Assembly: GCA_030998225.1 (NCBI GenBank)
Contig: JAPYXD010000598.1
Span: 1 to 64,000, forward strand
DNA length: 64,000 nt
Source of the DNA: Diplolepis rosae
Taxonomy: Eukaryota > Arthropoda > Insecta > Hymenoptera > Diplolepididae
Direction: 5' to 3'
Part shown: one piece after another, positions 10,640-23,289 of the stretch
Numbering within the stretch: the stretch's first letter is position 1
Layout: the number at the start of each line of letters is the position of its first letter
The notes under the pieces: generated by a model
Database searches by the model: none
What the model saw: the letters and a program-made list of their open reading frames with translations, nothing else
What the model was told of the DNA's origin: nothing
Translations under genes and position numbers: made by a program

Positions 10640-13138
10640 CAAACCGCGGCAACAGAGGGAAAGGTTTTTATTATCAAATACAATGTACATATGGGTTTAG
10701 CGGGGTCAGACTGCTTAAAGACTGGTCTCACTTAGAAATCGATTATGTTAAGCAGTTTAATCAAAGAGTTTTCCTCCTACGTTGTAGGAAACTTGAAATC
10801 TTTCCAAGACATCTACAAACGCAAGGGTTGCAATCCATGGTTTTTTACTGTCCAAATATGGAGAACAGACTCTCCAACATACGTCACAACTTCCAAAAAT
10901 CTATCTTGAACTTGGAAATTTGAGACCTCTGCGCTTCTATTGTGAGGCTGAAGAATCATATTTCACAGTTAGAAGATCAAATTTACCACTTTTTTCCAGA
11001 CCACGTTTCGCACAATTTTTTTCGGTTAGAGACAATTAAAATAAATAGGATTTTTCATGATTGCAAATTAAAGTGTAAAAACAAAATTGACAGGTTGCTT
11101 GGCTCACTCGAACGCAGTACGTGTATCATCTCCAACAGCGTTCTTAACCAGAAATGGTTCAAAAACCTATCTGGAACTCAAATCCCTGAAAATGTCGCGA
11201 AAGTTGCTTGTTTAGGCATCAATTTCGGTTTGACTGTGGACAATCGTGATACCCCTACCTTTAACATCATCGCGGATATTGAGTCGAACATTAATAAAAT
11301 TCCGGTTGAATCACAAGACGAGGCCCGCCTGAAAATAGTAAATTGCGTTAACAACTTCCTCTAAGAATGGTAAGTAAACCTAAATCAAAACTTTTGCAAC
11401 CAGCCTTGAAGAAATTAAAAAGAGACAAAGAATTTCATTAAAAACAACCCTGATATAGTTTTTACCAAGGCTGACAAAGGAAACGTTACAGTTGCCTTAA
11501 CGCGAACTGACTATAATGCTAAGGTAAAAAACCTCCTTGATGACGTCAGTACTTACGAAGTTAGGACGAATGATACGACCACCAAGATACAGAATAAGGT
11601 CAACAAACATGTTAAAAAATGGGAAAACAAAAAACTAATAAACAATCTCTTGGCGAAGGAACTCAAGAACTTCTATCGCAGTTCCTTCCAGATTTTATGG
11701 TCTGCCCAAGATTCACAAAGTGGGTCACCCTCTTAGACCTATCGTCTCCTATGTGGGTAGTCCTACGTATAACCTAGCATCCTATTTTAGTAACGTCATC
11801 ACGAAAAACGATTACACCTCCACAGTCCAAAGTTATTAACAGTTTTGAACTGGTAAAAAAACTAAAAAATGTTACAATTCCTAACAATGCAGTTTTCGCC
11901 TCCTTGGACGTTGTATCCCTCTTTACAAACGTTCCAAAAGAGGCAGCTGTATCTGCAGTAAAAAGTAGATGGCATGAAATTCAGCCGAAAGTAAAAATGC
12001 CATGGAAAGATTTTGAAGAAGGTCTACGTCTGTGTTTGGATAGCACGGACTTCAATTTCAATGGTAAAACTTTCTTCCAAAAACGAGGGTTACCCATGGG
12101 CTCTCCCTTTTCCCCTATCCTGGCTGATATAGTCATGGACGATTTAGAAAAAGAAAGGTTATCCAAGCCTTGGTTTTCAACTACCGCTATACCTTCGGTA
12201 CGTTGACGATATTTTAATTGTGGCTCCTCATACAGAGATTGAAAATATTTTACAATGTTTCAATACAAACCAATTCAACATCAAATTTACCCTAGAAAAA
12301 GAGAATAAACGGACTATTAACTTCTTAGACATTTCTATTACTAGAAAACAAGACCAAAAACTCTCGCTTAATTGGTATAGAAAACCTACTTGGTCAGGTA
12401 GATACTTGAACTTTTTTCTCACCACCCATTGAGATACAAAAAAAGTGTAGTCAATAACTTAGTGGACAAGAGCCATTCTTCTATCAGACAAGGAATTCCA
12501 CACGGAAAACCTTGACCTAATAAAAAACGTTCTACAAGAAAATTGCTATCCCCTCCAACCTTTGTAAAAGAGATCATTGAATTTAGACTTCAGACGTTAG
12601 AATGTAAATCACGACTAGGTAGAAACCAGATAGTTGCAGACACAGAAATTAAACCCTTTATTAGCATACCTTACGTTGAAGGCCTATATGAAAAAATTTC
12701 AAGAATCTTAGGTAACTACAATATTAATAATGCCTTCAAAAACCATAAAAGTTTAAAAATGATACTTAAATCTACAAAAGACCGGTTAAAAAAAGAACAG
12801 CTCTCTAATATCGTGTATAGCATCCCATGTAAAGACAATAACTGTAAAGCTGTTTACATAGGGCAAACTAAACGTTTTTCCTAAAAAATCGAATAAACGA
12901 ACATAAAAATAATATTAGAGAATGCCCTACTAAACAAAACGCGTTAACAAAACACACCACCGCATAGAAAAGGACCATTTTTTCGATTTCGATGGCACCA
13001 AGATATTATCCATGGAATGTAATTACAAAAAGAGATTGCTGTTGGAAATGTGTCACATTGCAGGTACGAAAGAAGCCGTAAATCTCAGAACAGATATTGA
13101 GAACCTTTCTAAGATTTACAACCCGATCATAAAAAAAT
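10640..13138 (+). pseudogene. Penelope-like element reverse transcriptase / GIY-YIG endonuclease, degenerate
   Basis: Successive frames encode a PLE polyprotein. The N-terminal region is at about 10640-11364, with an in-frame TGA near 10921. A KADKGNVTVA motif lies near 11470. The RT fingers, with a GLPKIHK-like block, are near 11695-11730, and SLDVVSLFTNVP lies at about 11904. RGLPMGSPFSPILAD lies near 12085-12125 and the catalytic YVDD near 12195. The C-terminal GIY-YIG endonuclease (12543-13138) has a Cys pair followed by VYIGQTKR. PLEs prime at DNA ends or nicks made by this nuclease. At least four frameshifts or stops (near 10921, 11364, 12206 and 12884) break the reading frame, so it cannot make protein. 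The position at the centre of the palindrome suggests later insertion there. Confidence 0.88.
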
Positions 13139-13227
13139 AAGGTCTCTCGGTCTAGCTGTTCCACAACATCTAACCACATGGCGACCCAGAATGAGAAAGA
13201 AGTCACGCTCAAACAATGAAGAGGGCT

Positions 13228-13560
13228 CATTAGGCTCATTGGGCTTATAGTCCTAATTTTTAAAAATATATATCAATTTCGAATGAAAGGTTTTATTAAT
13301 TATATCAACCTTTAGTAAACTTTTTTATCAATTCATTTATTCCTGGCAATTTTCAATTAAATATTATATCGGACACCGTTTATATGAGGAATAAATGATA
13401 ATATATATAAATAAACAATATTATAAATAAATAAACAATATTATAAATAAATAATAATTATTATTATAAATAATTATTAATATTATGTATAGGTCACTAA
13501 ACGCTCGACTTATACCTTTTAATATTTCTTTTAATATAAAATCAATTAACGTCTCATATA
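13228..13560 (-). repeat. Inner non-satellite end of the right palindrome arm
   Basis: Reverse complement of 9310-9613, beginning with CATTAGGCTCATTGGG. An extra short duplication in the (TTATAAATAAA) stretch near 13420-13450 is the main difference. Confidence 0.8.
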
Positions 13561-16500
13561 TAAGATTGGTCAACGATAGTCCGTTCGGAATATTAAATTG
13601 CATGAACCAGCCGCGAAGCGTTCCATATATTACATACGCGAATACTTCTCGCGGAATATAATCTCCGAGATTTTTGAATTTCGCGCGCCGTATCGTTTTT
13701 AAAACGAATGATGAATTCTTTTACAACGGGTTCTCAACGCTACATAAAATTTATACACGTGAGTTTACTTTTGGAAATAAATACGATTTTAAGGTATAAT
13801 TAACGTCTCATATATGAGATTCGTCAGGATTAGTCCTATGTGAACATATATTCGCATAAACAAGCCGCGAAGCGTTCAATATATTACATACGCGTAATAT
13901 TTCTCGCTGGAATATAATCTCTGAGAATTTTGAATTTCGCGCCCCGTGTCGTTTATCAAATGATGGATTCTTTAAACACATTCTCAACGCTACATAAAAT
14001 TTATACACGCGAGTTTACTTTCGGAAATAAATACGATTTTTATCTATATTTAACGTCTTACATATGAGATTCATCAGAATTGGTCCTATGTGAATATCAA
14101 TTTGCATAAACAAGTTGCAAAGCCTTCTACATATTACATACGCCAATACTTTTCGCGGAATATAATCTCCGAGATTTTTGAGTTTCGCGCCCCGTGCCGT
14201 TTACCGAATGATGGATTCTTTCAACAGGTACTCAACGCTACATTAAAATTTTCACACGCGAGTTTACTTTTGGGAAATAAATACGATTTTTATGCATATT
14301 TAACGTCTCGTATATGAGATTCGTCAGGATTAGTCCTATGTGAACATATATTCGCATAAACAAGCCGCGAAGCGTTCAATATATTACATACGCGAATATT
14401 TCTCGCAGAATATAATCTCGGAGAATTTTGAATTTCGCGCCCCGTGTCGTTTATAAAATGATGAATTCTCTAAACACGTTCCTCAACGCTACATAAAATT
14501 TATACACGCGAGTTTACTTTCGAAATTAATACGATTTTTATCTATATTTAACGTCTTACATATGAGATTGATCAGAATTGGTCCTATATGAACATCAATT
14601 TGCATAAACAAGCCGCAAAGCATTCTACATATTAAATACGCGAATACTTTTCGCGGAATATAATCTCCGAGATTTTTGAGTTTCGCGCCCCGTGCCGTTT
14701 ACCGAATGATGGATTCTTTCAACAAGTACTCAACGCTACATTAAAATTTTCACACGCGAGTTTACTTTTGGGAAATAAATACGATTTTTATGTATATTTA
14801 ACGTCTCATATATGAGATTCGTCAGGATTAGTCCTATGTGAACATATATTCGCACAAACAAGCCGCGACGCGTTCAATATATTACATACGCGAATATTTC
14901 TCGCGGAATATAATCTCTGAGATTTTTGAATTTCGCGCCCTGTGTCGTTTATCAAATGATGGATTCTCTAAACACGTTCCTCAACGCTACATAACTTATT
15001 TATAAACGCGAGTTTACTTTCGAAATTAATACGATTTTTATCTATATTTAACGTCTTACATATGAGATTCATCAGAATTGGTCCTATATGAACATCAATT
15101 TGCATAAACAAGCCGCAAAGCATTCTACATATTAAATACGCGAATACTTTTCGCGGAATATAATCTTCGAGATTTTTGAGTTTCGCGCCCCGTGCCGTTT
15201 ACCGAATGATGGATTCTTTCAACAGGTACTCAACGCTACATTAAAATTTTCACACGCGAGTTTACTTTTGGGAAATAAATACGATTTTAATGTATATTTA
15301 ACGTCTCATATATGATATTCGTCAGGATTAGTCCTATGTGAACATATATTCGCATAAACAAGCCGCGAAGCGTTCAATATATTACATACGCGAATACTTT
15401 TCGCGGAATATAATCTCCGAGATTTTTGAGTTTCGCGCCCCGTGCCGTTTACCGAATGATGGATTCTTTCAACAGGTACTCAACGCTACATTAAAATTTT
15501 TACACGCGAGTTTACTTTTGGGAAATAAATACGATTCTTATGTATATTTAACGTCTCATATATGAGATTCGTCAGGATTAGTCCTATGTGAACATATATT
15601 CGCACAAACGAGCCGCGACGCGTTCAATATATTACATACGCGAGAATATTTCTCGCGGAATATAATCTCTGAGATTTTTGAATTTCGCGCCCTGTGTCGT
15701 TTTATCAAATGATGGATTCTCTAAACACGTTCCTCAAAGCTAAATAAAATTTTTACACGCGATTTTACATTTTGGAAATAAATACGATTTTTATCTATAT
15801 TTAACGTCTTACATATGAGATTCATCAGAATTGGTCCTATATGAACATCAATTTGCATAAACAAGCCGCAAAGCATTCTACATATTAAATACGCGAATAC
15901 TTTTCGCCGGAATATAATCTTCCGAGATTTTTTGAGGTTTCGCGCCCCGTGCCGTTTACCGAATGATGGATTCTTTTCAACAGGTACTCAACGCTACATT
16001 AAAATTTTCACACGCGAGTTTACTTTTGGGAAATAAATACGATTTTAATGTATATTTAACGTCTCATATATGATATTCGTCAGGATTAGTCCTATGTGAA
16101 CATATATTCGCATAAACAAGCCGCGAAGCGTTCAATATATTACATACGCGAATACTTTTCGCGGAATATAATCTCCGAGATTTTTGAGTTTCGCGCCCCG
16201 TGCCGTTTACCGAATGATGGATTCTTTCAACAGGTACTCAACGCTACATTAAAATTTTTACACGCGAGTTTACTTTCGAAATTAATACGATTTTAATGTA
16301 TATTTAACGTCTCATATATGAGATTCGTCAGGATTAGTCCTATGTGAACATATATTCGCATAAACAAGCCGCGAAGCGTTCAATATATTACATACGCGAA
16401 TATTTCTCGCAGAATATAATCTCTGAGAATTTTGAATTTCGCGCCCCGTGCCGTTTACCGAATGAATGGATTCTTTGAACAGGTACTCAACGCTACATTA

Positions 16501-17060
16501 AAATTTTTACACGCGAGTTTACTTTTGGGAAATAGAAAATACGATTCTTATGTATATTTAACGTCTCATATCCGCTGAGATTCGTCAGGATTAGTCCTAT
16601 GTGAACATATATTCGCATAAACAAGCCGCGAAGCGTTCAATATATTACATACGCGAATATTTCTCGCGGAATATAATCTCTGAGAATTTTGAATTTCGCG
16701 CCCCGTGTCGTTTATCAAATGATGGATTCTCTAAACACGTTCCTCAACGCTACATAAAATTTATACACGCGAGTTTTACTTATGAAATAAATACGACTTT
16801 TATTAACAGTTAACGTATCTTATGTGAGATTGCTCAACGTTAGTTCGATGCGAATATTAAATCGCATTAACAAGCCGCGAAGCGTTCACTATATTACATA
16901 CGCTAATACTTCTCGCTGATTTAAAGCAATTGAGAATTATTTTGATTCAACGCCGGTTTAAAATTATGAATACATTCTTTACTTAATTAACGCTACATAA
17001 TAACGTACATACGCGAGTGGTACCTTTAAAAGAAATGCGATTTTTATACGTATTCTTACC
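13540..17060 (-). repeat. 250-bp satellite array, right palindrome arm (about 14 monomers)
   Basis: Same satellite as 5345-9320 in reverse orientation. The outer monomer (about 16805-17060) mirrors 5345-5598. The order of monomer variants near the outer edge also mirrors the left arm. This indicates inverted duplication of a whole array rather than two independent expansions. The arm is shorter than the left one by roughly one to two monomers. Small insertions near 15645, 15905-15930 and 16535 are private to this arm. Confidence 0.9.
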
Positions 17061-17299
17061 ATCTTAAATATGATATTTTTGTTTTAATCCGAACATAAAA
17101 TTTTTATAAATGTAAAATTTTTGTAGATATAAGGTTTTTATAAGTATAAAATTTTTTTATAAATATTAAAAATTTTTATGAATATAAGATTTTTATAAAT
17201 ATAAAATAATGCATTTTTAAATAAACTAACTGAATAAGACATAGCCCTTTTCATTGTTTTACAGCTCTCTTTCTAAGAATATGTTTTTTAAATCATCAC

Positions 17300-18255
17300 A
17301 TTTTATTTTATTCCAAAATTACTTCACTCCGAGGGTCTCTCTCAACATGTGGTCTGAAACCCTTCTTTCTCTCTCTCCGCTCTCCGAACACTTAAGCGTA
17401 CTCGGGTCCCGAGTTTCCAGGACATAGACCGTGTATGGGGTTTGTTTATGCGTTTGTAACTTGACCCTCCACAACAAATTTTCACTGTATATATTAAAAT
17501 TTTATGCTAGTTTTCAAACGGTACTGCTCTCTTCTCAAATCAGTTTCCTTTTTGACACCAAACAGAGTGTGTGGCTACTTCTATCTGCCGCCTCTGTGTC
17601 TTAAAGGAAAATAGAAGATTAAAAATTGAAATGAAAACTATCAATTTTTGATTTTGCCCTTCAACGAAAAATCTGTTTCTGTCCGGGTTCGTGTTTTGTG
17701 ATTTTGTGAAGTGCTTACTTCTTGTGGGTGTTGTGAGCCCCCTTGTGGATGGTGATGTTTTTTCTGCAGGATCTGGGCTTATTTTGTAGGAGATATCAGT
17801 TTCCATAGGAAATTGGTTCTCGTGTGTACCTTTGAGGAGGGGCAGTTTGCGGATTCACTCTTCGCGGATCTGCAAGATAGGAGTTCTCACACTTTTTTAA
17901 GGCTGTGTTTTGGAGCGGTCTCGTTCCTAGATGCCTTGGAGCTTACCATCTTCCTTTCTCACATAAGTTTTGCATGTTTATAAAATATCATTAAAAAATA
18001 CCAAAAAAACAAAAACAAAAAAATCTAATGTTAGTGCTAATAACTTTTCTTGCACGTTTACAGCTTAGACACTAAGTACATTAAATTTGGCACTGAAGAG
18101 GGCCCCCATTTGTGGCCGAAACGTTTGCCTTTTTCACCCCTACAATATATTTTCTGCCCCTTTAAAAAATTTTTTGATATGTTTGCTTGAACATTGTTCT
18201 TTAATGAAAAATTATGACCCAATGCCAATATAAATAAACTACAATGTATTTATTT
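17300..18255 (+). mobile_element. PLE pseudo-LTR, family B, copy 3 (outward-facing right)
   Basis: Direct repeat of 9620-10580 and inverted relative to 4210-5140. It keeps the full terminal motif, including TGGGTCAAGATAAA (about 18258-18271). PLE leader sequence continues to about 18312 and is then replaced by an unrelated AT-rich repeat. No coding region follows, so it is a solo terminus. Confidence 0.8.
18089..18129 (+). ncRNA. Hammerhead-ribozyme-like core (B, copy 3)
   Basis: TTTGGCA is followed by CTGAAGA, the hairpin segment and GAAACG, with ATGCCAA near 18222 as candidate stem I partner. Uncertain for the same reason as the other copies: stem III is not evident. Confidence 0.45.
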
Positions 18256-18427
18256 TTGGGTCAAGATAAAAACTGAAGACATTAATACAAACTTGTCTCG
18301 AAATTATTTTAATCTAAAGTTGTGACATACAAAAAATGCGTCAGGATGGGAAATATTATCCGCCTAAATGAGGTCTACAAATTCTGAGTGGGAAATTTTT
18401 TGACAAGATGTATATTTTAATGTATAT

Positions 18428-18620
18428 TCCAAATTGGCCTGAAGAGGGGATATTTTTCATCCTGAAACGTTTATTCAAAATTGTATTAAAAAGGTTTTTA
18501 ATATATTTATTTTTCGAAACCTTAAATTTGTCCAAAAATCTGTCATTTACAACGTCTGCACTTGTACTTGTCTCGAACATATTTTATCGATTTTATATTT
18601 CTTAAATTCGTAGATATTTT
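18428..18620 (+). mobile_element. PLE family D terminus remnant, copy 1
   Basis: GGCCTGAAGAGGGGATATTT is followed by CATCCTGAAACGT, a second sequence type of the same CTGAAGA / hairpin / GAAACG motif (18436-18470). It continues into sequence shared with 30686-30870. Here GGAT and ATCC can pair to make the middle hairpin. The short ORFs on both strands have no recognised domain. Confidence 0.5.
18436..18470 (+). ncRNA. Hammerhead-ribozyme-like core (family D, copy 1)
   Basis: The CTGAAGA box, a hairpin closed by GGAT/ATCC, then GAAACG. The different hairpin sequence with conserved flanking boxes is what base-pair covariation in a structured RNA would look like. Confidence 0.4.
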
Positions 18621-18754
18621 TGTAGTAAAAAATTTTGTATCATAATAGTCTTTTAGTTTTTTCTCTAGTTTAACTGGAAATAAGATTTTGACACTGGCTT
18701 TTTTATAGTCTTAACTTACTGTAACTTTTAAAATTTTGGTTTAATCGAAAATTA

Positions 18755-18939
18755 CACTGAGAAAAAAATGTTATTGAATTTATAGCATTTTTTCTAAATG
18801 CATGTATATCATTGATTTAAATCAATATGTTTTAGAATTGGTAGCATATGTAACAGTTTTATTGGCATATTTTTTGAATCAATAATATACATGCTTTTGG
18901 TAGAAATGGTATAAATTCAATAGCATGTTTTTCTCAGTG
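18755..18939. mobile_element. 185-bp MITE, copy 1
   Basis: Terminal inverted repeats CACTGAGAAAAAAATG and CATGTTTTTCTCAGTG, with further internal dyad symmetry around ATTGAATTTATAGCAT. It is non-coding. The partner copy at 31016-31201 sits at the same place in the segmental duplication, so it is not an independent insertion. Confidence 0.8.
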
Positions 18940-20200
18940 TGTTATTAGGATAATTGTTAAGTATTTATAAGCAGTTTTAGAAACCATTATTGTAATTTTT
19001 CTAAACAGTTTTCTTCAAAAATATGAAAAATGCTCCTAATTTCACAATTTTGGTCAGATGTGGCTGATGAACGAACTTGTCCTTACTTTTTCCAATACTT
19101 GTTTCTGATAGTGCTCTTAAAATCTCTACGGATTATCCTAATAACATTTTTCGATTAAACGAAAATTAGGAAAATTACAGTATGTTAAAACTTTAAAAAA
19201 TTCAGTGTCCAAATTCTATTTTCCAATTAAATTATACGAAATACCAAGATAAAACGTATATTTATCATTTCAATTTTTTAAACAAAATATGTGACATACA
19301 AAAAAACGTTTGGAAGGAAAATTATCTGCCTAAATGAGGTCTACAAATTCTGAGTGAGACAGTTTTTTGACAAGATGTATATTTCATGCTTCAATTTGTA
19401 AAAATACGATTAGAATTCAGAAATTACATTTTGTAAGCAGAATATGTGAAATACGGTAAAAGCGTTAGAATGCAAAATCGTTCACTTAAATAAACTCAAT
19501 GATTGTTTTATTCTTTTAACTTAACTAGAAAATACTTTTAATAATTCATAAAAAGTAATTCATAAATAAAGTAAAAGATACTCTCCATTTAAAATTTTTC
19601 TCCTGTAATGTACGTAGGCATCAGATGTACACATTTTATTTGGCAAATTTTAAAATTGCAGCGCGAAATTAGCGTTTACACACAATATCAAGTGGTTCAC
19701 GCTTGAACCTATTGGAACGTTTACTATCATATATTTAAAAATTTTACCGCACATGACTTTAAAAGGTTCTGTTTTATTCATTTCTGCATAAGAAATATAT
19801 TTAGTTATGAAAAATTGTGGGTCAAGACATCAATGAAGACGCAAAACAACAAAAACTCTAAAATTTATCTTCTTACGACAAAATGAATGAGGCAACTTAG
19901 AAATTTTTTAGTTAGGATGAATATTTACTAACATTATTGCATGATTAATTTAGATGAATACAATACATACTTTCGGAACAATAGTTTGTTAATCCATCCA
20001 AAGTTTAGTTGGGTTAAGCAAAAAATTTGTTCTATGCAACCAAAGATCATTTGTTTTATACGTTCTTGTTATATCAAAGAAATATTTTAGCTGATTAAAT
20101 CAAATTTTGTGTCACTTAACCAAATATTTTGGTTGATTTAACAAAATGGTATGGTAATATCAATTAAATCTTTTGTCGGGTGTAGGGGCCTTACGGAAGT

Positions 20201-20357
20201 GTATCACAGAATTCTTGTTAGTAAAAATACTAAACTTTATAATAATGATATGAAACTTTAGTATAAACTATAGTAAAATTTGCTATGAACTATGTTAGAG
20301 TTTTATATCATTATTATAAATTTTAGTATTTCTACTAACAAAAATTCTCAGTGATAC
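20201..20357. mobile_element. 157-bp palindromic MITE
   Basis: Ends GTATCACAGAATTCTTGTTA and its near reverse complement TAACAAAAATTCTCAGTGATAC (last bases at 20357). The arms pair over about 60 bp around a centre near 20278. It is absent from the partner segment near 33180, so it arrived after the duplication or was lost there. Confidence 0.75.
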
Positions 20358-20559
20358 GTTTTTCCCTAATTTGAAAAATACTATAATAAACATTGATATA
20401 AAAAGTTTCTCCACGCAATAAATATTAACCATACTGTCTTACTTAAAGTAAACAAGCTTTTAGTGGTTAAAATTACTATTAAGATTTTTCCCAGTGTAAG
20501 TTAACATCAAAATTCTTTAAATAATTCCGACTAAGTTAGCAGTTGAAATAACTAAAAAC

Positions 20560-21240
20560 CAATAACTTCTCATACGTGATGAGAGTGTAAAACGTAATAA
20601 AAATGAACTCGGTTATTATACTTGTAGGAATACTCTGCTTACTTCTCGAAGGACTCTTTGTATTTTTATTTAGTTTTAATGAATAAAAATGTTGTATAAT
20701 TACATGCATAAATGTATAACTGTATTATGGGCCAAAGATCTCATTCGTCAATAAATGTATGTGAAAAATGCTCTGTTACAAAATTCATTCTGATTACAAT
20801 AAGGGTATTTAACATCAGGGGAATACCCAAGTATTTTGAAACTTTGTAGATTTCTGGAGCAAATAGGGTTTTCCAAGCAAAGCTTATTTTCCCTTTCTTT
20901 AAAGTGGATAATTTTACTTTCTTAAGAAATAAGATGAGTACAAAAGTTTTTGTTTAGTATAATGAGACAATAAAGTAGTTTCCTAAACAAATGGGCGATT
21001 ACCTGGTGATCAATCTCACCTCAGCTACATAAGTACTTTTCATTTATGTACTAGCTAGCACAAAGAGTTTCTCGTCACCTCCCTCATTACCATATCATAA
21101 TACAATGTTTACCCATACCTGCGGTTCAGTACGACCAAAAAGGGCACAAGGTACATTGGCCATAAGTATCCATTATGTTGTGGTAAAATTTATCTATCTA
21201 TGTTATTTTCTGACTTAAAACGAAACATATATGTATTATA
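20560..21240. other. AT-rich sequence without recognised features
   Basis: No long ORF, repeat match or inverted repeat was found. Confidence 0.5.
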
Positions 21241-22015
21241 AAAAAATCAAATTTTTTTAATATTAAAAATCAAAATATAAAATATACATCCTGTCCCAAA
21301 ATGAGGAGAGCGTCATTTTTTCCACAGAAAGATTTTCAAATTCTTTAAATATTGAAAATTTGTAAACCTCATTTAGGCAAACAATTTTCCATATAAACGT
21401 TTTTTTTGTATCTCACATATTTTGTCTAAAAAATGGAATTTTTGAATTTTAATCGTATTTTTTGGAATTCACTCTAAAAACAAGTGTGTTACTTCTACAC
21501 GTGAATCACGATAATAACTTTTTAGGCATTTGAAGTGTGTATTTTTAACACACATTTTGGGTACAAAACGTTAAAGTGTTTGAAAATTAAACGTTACGTT
21601 TGTAATGTGTGTTAAAAATACACACTTCAAATGCCTAAAAAGTTACTATCGTGATTCACGTGTAGAAGTAACACACTTGTTTTTAGTGTTGAAACGAAAA
21701 ATATATGTTTTGTCAGAAACTGCGTCAGACAAAATTTGTAGATCTTTTTGAAACGAACAACTTTGTATTCTTACGTTTTTTCCTATTTTACATATTATTG
21801 TTAAAAAATTGAATTTTGAATTTTCAATAGTTTTTTTTTTAATTAAAAAGAAAAATATGCATCTTATGAAAAAATGTTACAATTAAAATTTGTAGGTCTT
21901 TATGTAGAAAATAATATTGTATCACAAAGTTTTTTCATATCTCGTATAATTTAAGTGGAAAATGGAATTTTGATATTGACTTTTTTCGAATTTGAATATG
22001 CTGGAAATATTTGCA
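21240..22015 (-). repeat. ~160-bp-unit repeat, inverted copy interrupted by a MITE
   Basis: Reverse complement of about 23640-24170, with a 219-bp MITE inserted at 21470-21688. Together the two copies form an inverted pair around 22.0-23.6 kb. Confidence 0.7.
21470..21688. mobile_element. 219-bp MITE with a clean empty-site comparison
   Basis: The ends CACTCTAAAAACAAGTGTG and CACACTTGTTTTTAGTG are inverted repeats, and the arms pair over more than 80 bp. The uninterrupted relative at about 3585-3600 (inverse orientation) shows the target. In the MITE copy only the dinucleotide TT is repeated on both sides (21468-21469 and 21689-21690). It is non-coding. Confidence 0.85.
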
Positions 22016-22019
22016 ACTG

Positions 22020-22586
22020 TCTACATTATAGGAGGATCACTACACTGTTAGAAATTTCTACCGTAATTTTCCGAAACACGTGACTGGAGTTTTATTCAGT
22101 TACAGTTTCGTAAAATTAAGATAGAATTTCAGAAAATTCAGATACTTTTTAGTAAATTTAAGAAGCAATTCCTCAATTTTCAGTTACAAAGTGTTGAATA
22201 TTATGATACATGTATCTGGAAATTCTGAAACTTTTAATAAGAATAATTTAAAATTTGGGGTAACTGAAGTTTTATGCAGCTACATGTAACTGAAAATTTG
22301 GTTACAGTTTCGTAATTTTATGATAAATTTTATAAAAATTCTGTTACAGTTTGGTAGTTTTAAGATACATTTTATAAAAATGCAGTTGAGTTTCATAATA
22401 TTAAAAAAAAATTCAGTACATTTTTCGCAATTTTCAGATACCTTAACCCAAAAAGATCATAAAAATGGTAAAATTTTACGTCACTTTTACAACATAAAAA
22501 ATTTGTAAATTTCCAAACACTTCTAACAGTGTAGTCAAGTTTCAAATAGGATAAGTTCTTGACTAGTGATCCTCCGATAATGTACA
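22020..22586. mobile_element. Nested palindromes: TA-flanked MITE inside an older inverted repeat
   Basis: The inner element (22043-22531, 489 bp) has ends CACTGTTAGAA and TTCTAACAGTG flanked by TA on both sides, as in Tc1/mariner-type MITEs. Just outside, ACATTATAGGAGGATCACTA (22023-22042) is matched by an inverted copy at 22564-22583. This indicates an outer palindromic element or a longer TIR. The two short ORFs overlapping it are incidental. Confidence 0.7.
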
Positions 22587-22804
22587 GTGGCAAAAATTTC
22601 GAACTCAACCATCTAATATGAATATAATAATATTATAAGGAGTAAAATTGAAAAAATCGAAATTTTCAATGATTCTTATCATAGTTTTTAAACTAATAAT
22701 AGAATTTGGAAGCTTCGTTTTTTTATAAAACAAGGAATGGCATATTATATAGATTAATATCATTATTTTAAATTCTCTGAAAAAAATTTTAATCTCTGAT
22801 GTAA

Positions 22805-23076
22805 CACATTAAGAGCTACTCACAAAAAAAATGAAACTGAAATTCTATAGGTCAGGTGACCCTCAAACGCGGCAAAAACTGCACACACGCGTATAAAAGC
22901 TAACTTAGAAGGTAAATTTTCATATAAAACGAGAAAAGTATATGATTATATGAGAATTTACCGTCTAAGTCTATGCCCGTTTTTATACGTGTATGTGTGC
23001 AGTTTTTGCCCCATTTGAGGGCCGTTCGAGCTAAATAATTTTAGGTTTAATTTTTTTCTGAATAGCACTTAATGTG
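22805..23076. mobile_element. 272-bp foldback MITE
   Basis: CACATTAAG at the left and CTTAATGTG at the right are inverted. Inner arms pair too: GCAAAAACTGCACACACGCG and its reverse complement around 22870-22890 and 22990-23010. The middle is not palindromic. It is non-coding. Confidence 0.75.
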
Positions 23077-23289
23077 TGTGTTTCTGGGCAGTGCCCATAA
23101 TCTGTTACCCGTTAACTCTACCCTCACTACGGGGCTTCTCCCCACACAGTGGACCAGTTGTCACCAGCTCCTGTCAGCGGGGGTTCTTTGTTCTTAATAG
23201 GCATTTAATTAAGGCCATGAGCCATGCAGTTCACCTAGCAAAAATTATGTGTTAATCCAACCATGTAAAATAACTTTTTACATTCTCAT

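Larger units (their letters stand above)
18300..20560 (+). repeat. Segmental duplication, copy 1 (partner at 30640-33480)
   Basis: The order of blocks is the same in both copies: a PLE family D terminus, a 185-bp MITE, diverged ~160-bp units, a block with GTTCACGCTTGAACCTA, a dyad-rich stretch with TTTGGTTGAT-like motifs, and finally TAAATATTAACCATACTGTC. Copy 1 carries an extra MITE at 20201-20357. No coding sequence was recognised. Confidence 0.7.

Noticed and set aside
9608..13226. AATGAA as target duplication of the central PLE
   Set aside because: It occurs at both sides, but in AT-rich sequence and not at sharply defined ends, so a six-base match is not convincing.
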